Source: JBAXHO01 sp037138855 (GTDB lineage: Bacteria; Patescibacteriota; Dojkabacteria; B142; OLB20). Taken from it: 9,905 nucleotides of DNA. A program made the translations under genes and the position numbers. The stretch spans positions 1 through 9,905 of the forward strand of contig JBAXHO010000062.1 in NCBI GenBank assembly GCA_037138855.1, written 5' to 3'. Shown in pieces: positions 8,401 through 9,905 of this stretch (the first letter of the stretch is position 1; each line of letters starts with the position of its first letter). The notes beneath the pieces were generated by a model, which had not been told where the DNA came from, made no database searches, and worked only from the letters and a program-made list of their open reading frames with translations.

Positions 8401-9905
8401 CCAAAGTAGGCTGTAATGAATTTGTATATTGTCCATTGATAAAAAATGATGAATCAGGAATCAATGGAGAATTTGGATCAGCATTGGTAACAATACTTAT
8501 ATCAGCTTCACTTTCCAAATTACTGCCATAACTAATCCACCCTGTACAATTACTGCTTGCATCACATACACGTGCTTGCCAATGATAACTTTCGTTATTT
8601 GCCAAACCTACGACAGAAACACTCGCAGTAATAATGGAACCATTGTATGCTACAGGTGTCCCGACGTCAGTAGGAACATTATTAAAAGCAGTACCAACAG
8701 GCTTAATTTCTACCTGAGGAGTAAGTGTATCTGTCAGATCACCATCTTGAACTTGCAAAGTAGTCACTATAGATGATTCGCTTGTAATACCACCTTGAGC
8801 AATTGCTGTCACACCATCTATTTTGTATTGACGAAGATTGACAGGGTCGGCAGTGATACCTCCCAGATATACAGTACCATTTCCACCACTTTTAGCACCT
8901 GCTCCGGAAGCAATACCTTTATTTGCAGTCAATGCAGCAAGACCACTACTATTTGTTACATAATATATTGCAATTCGACCACCACCACCTGCTCCTCCAT
9001 CATAATTAGTATCAGGAGTGTTAGCTCCGTTGGCTGTGATAGAACCAGATCCACTAACATTATTTCCTACTAACCAAATAGAACCTCCGGATCCTCCACC
9101 TGGTGGGTGATTCCAATCTACTACACTATGGGTTCCATTAGCATAAATCGTTCCGTTTACTACTAAATTTCCTTTTGAATATATTTTTATTGCACCACCA
9201 CCCGATCCAGATGAAGTACTATAATCATACTTACCTCCACCACTGCCTAATCTATCAGGTGCAAGTTGATTTCCATATATTACAAGACTTCCTGCTCGGT
9301 ATTGACCATCTCCTCCGACACCTCCATATGATCCTCCGCCAGCACCTACTGTTCCACTTACTCCAGCTCCTGGTCCATTACCCATACTAAAGCCTTTACC
9401 ATTTGCATTGATTGATCCTCCTGCATTTACAGTAGTATTTCCACTTACTGTAAAGTTAATTTTATAACTTTCAGCAGTTGTATTTGCATTGTGAGTCAAT
9501 AAACCATTTATTGTTACATTTGTGTATGATCTAGGAACATTTGATTCTAATGTACTAGTTGCAGGGACTGTTAAATCACCACCTCCTGAAAGAAAAGCAA
9601 AAGTACCTCCATTATCTACAAGTCCAGCACCTGTCCAATTCAAAGTACTGTAAACAAAGGAAGCTGTACTTTGGTTATATAGTATTGAATTATTCAAAAC
9701 GGATAACGTATTTGTTGTTGTACTACCTGTACTAGAAAAGTATGAATACTGGTCAATAAGAAATGTATTAGTTACATTAATAGTTGATCCATAAGTAATA
9801 TCAGAAAACTTCGTTACTGTCAGATTATCTACTGTAAAATTAGTTGGTAATACTGTATACGCTACTTTGAAAGGGTCTGTTTGATACCAATCAGTTTGAT
9901 AGTTA
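5450..9905 (-). CDS. Giant secreted/surface protein, Gly-rich beta-helix plus multiple Fn3-like domains (5' partial)
   Basis: The frame is open from the stop at 5450 to the right edge, so at least 1484 residues are visible and the N-terminus, where a signal peptide would lie, is missing. A TTG at 9695-9697 is internal, not the start. In order: a Thr/Asn/Ser-rich beta-repeat section (about 9410-9905), a Gly-rich beta-helix-like section (about 8860-9420) with repeated G(S/T)IxANG and GGGxGGxI motifs, then about ten beta-sandwich modules of roughly 95-140 residues. The last four are the clearest Fn3/purple-acid-phosphatase-N-like units, with patterns such as ITWTTN, LTPGTTYYF and DxxGN. A short helical tail (5453-5518) ends the protein. 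Only four cysteines are visible, as two local pairs (CDASSNC near 8564-8546; two near 7954 and 7864) that could be disulfides. There is no LPxTG motif or C-terminal transmembrane anchor. The composition fits an adhesive or structural extracellular protein. It is the first visible gene of the leftward cluster. Confidence 0.93.
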   Translation of the reverse strand, partial: NYQTDWYQTDPFKVAYTVLPTNFTVDNLTVTKFSDITYGSTINVTNTFLIDQYSYFSSTGSTTTNTLSVLNNSILYNQSTASFVYSTLNWTGAGLVDNGGTFAFLSGGGDLTVPATSTLESNVPRSYTNVTINGLLTHNANTTAESYKINFTVSGNTTVNAGGSINANGKGFSMGNGPGAGVSGTVGAGGGSYGGVGGDGQYRAGSLVIYGNQLAPDRLGSGGGKYDYSTSSGSGGGAIKIYSKGNLVVNGTIYANGTHSVVDWNHPPGGGSGGSIWLVGNNVSGSGSITANGANTPDTNYDGGAGGGGRIAIYYVTNSSGLAALTANKGIASGAGAKSGGNGTVYLGGITADPVNLRQYKIDGVTAIAQGGITSESSIVTTLQVQDGDLTDTLTPQVEIKPVGTAFNNVPTDVGTPVAYNGSIITASVSVVGLANNESYHWQARVCDASSNCTGWISYGSNLESEADISIVTNADPNSPLIPDSSFFINGQYTNSLQPTLGFVLSDPNNTDSVQYRIQLAADNTFNTLILDYSSEFAAQGTRLYSIGQTTGTGVYHTGNEDMQLAEGNYYWKVQTIDDKEGESGWSVAPGTPSFRIDLSKPSNATYAFMKPYKDAINQYNYDDPPLWFNRNDLFFSWQEGTDLQGVKGYCLYLGPKSDGNPATEKGILGTSPISTTGSDCQFITDTTEIDFANPSYRGSDWLTSSMDRYFFKIKTIDISNNVFEGPDDSNVVPLYFDNTLPQNVTAISAASGTFSSTAEMYFNWPIVAGQNGSDEHSGLLGFQYSLNSKNIEDWIGDVVDDHTSLSYSLMTKSQPVYFPEAVQNLVQIGQNIIYFRTIDRAGNFSELRTAYINYGGEAPKFAQGEEVRVVPTQNNINRFAFEWNAAIPSDGNAIKSYYYMLNTVPPASYATIISNSATYRPTNDTNVPEANFAGLRRGANTIHVIAVDTLDNYSPTNFITATFFLNSDLPDPVNNLTVSDSSIKDASIWRVALVWDLPDYRGTGDLTYHIERSENSTDWSEIDSTTGLAYIDVVGESKRYYWRVSTTDTSDQSIATPSYTNAVSIIPKGSYTTPPTLTSGPASSSITTTTALITWTTNRTGDSKVAFGLAPSNYFDSETYKSSHVTEHKIQLSNLTPGTTYYFTAKWTDEDGNTGISEEQSFTTAPPPQVKDVRLSNLGISSVMVNFTTINANKARIYYGTSTSFGGIKDIGTSKLETAYTIELNQLNDGTKYYYKINTFDEENKEYEGTILDFTTLPRPRVSEIVVQQVINTAQSTLLVTWQSNTLVTSVVTFYPEANEELARDIVELKLVKGEHKILIKGLFPQMAYVIRVSGKDIIGNEAVSDPIRIITATDSRAPYISAMTIEGSNTTQMSGVSPNTSSQLIVSWTTDEPSTSQVEFGEGSGITYNQLTQEDTDLSYNHVVIVSGLTPSKVYHVRSISKDAAGNVSKSIDTLTITPKATDNAFDMVITILRESFGFLTK
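8960..9418 (-). repeat. Three Gly-rich rung repeats within the giant surface protein
   Basis: This stretch of the protein repeats one pattern three times: a GSINANG, GTIYANG or GSITANG strand, a variable loop, then a Gly-rich turn leading to a hydrophobic strand (GSGGGAIKIY, GGGSGGSIWLV, GGAGGGGRIAIYY). The periodicity suggests stacked rungs of a parallel beta-helix or related solenoid. In the DNA it appears as clusters of (C)CACC and TCCTCC on the plus strand. The copies are too diverged at DNA level to be a recent duplication. Confidence 0.7.

Noticed and set aside
8795..9390. Plus-strand open frames rich in Ser/Thr/Cys or His/Leu opposite the Gly-rich region
   Set aside because: They are antisense products of the repetitive Gly codons of the giant gene with biased, non-protein-like composition.
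9695..9697. TTG as the start of the giant surface-protein gene
   Set aside because: The same frame stays open for a further 69 codons to the window edge with the same Thr/Asn/Ser-rich composition, so the true start is outside the window.

Overview
This AT-rich window looks like part of a Patescibacteria (CPR) genome, probably a Parcubacteria-type lineage. That placement is an inference. It rests on the style of the giant glycine-rich/Fn3 surface protein, on the heptamer tandem repeats between genes, on AT-rich leaders with no Shine-Dalgarno sequence at any of the five visible starts, and on the compact ABC ATPase/permease pair. TGA acts as a stop (eno ends in two consecutive TGA codons), so there is no sign of the UGA-to-Gly code of Gracilibacteria or Absconditabacteria.

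Layout: positions 1-211 are gene-free and repeat-rich. They hold a 7-bp tandem array, a small inverted repeat, a perfect 30-bp palindrome and a second, different 7-bp array that abuts the stop of eno. Enolase (eno) runs leftward at 212-1492. A 79-bp AT-rich divergent spacer separates it from a rightward nitroreductase-family gene (1572-2168), which carries one in-frame TAA and is otherwise intact. A gene-free spacer of about 100 bp follows, where transcription converges.

From about 2273 to the right edge, four leftward genes form a probable operon. In transcription order they are: a giant secreted or surface protein whose 5' end lies outside the window (at least 1484 residues: beta-helix-like Gly-rich section, about ten Ig/Fn3-like modules, short helical tail); a LolD/MacB-type ABC ATPase; an FtsX/MacB-type permease with an extra N-terminal hydrophobic extension; and a single-pass membrane protein of unknown family with a large exported domain. 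The spacings are 31 nt, an 8-nt overlap and 13 nt, with no terminator-like hairpin seen between them.

The most interesting part is this four-gene locus. A plausible but unproven reading is an envelope machine in which the ABC pair and the single-pass protein assemble, release, sense or anchor the giant surface protein. Other points worth checking are the single nonsense codon in the nitroreductase gene, the two heptamer families with the palindrome beside eno, and the C-terminal tail of the giant protein.
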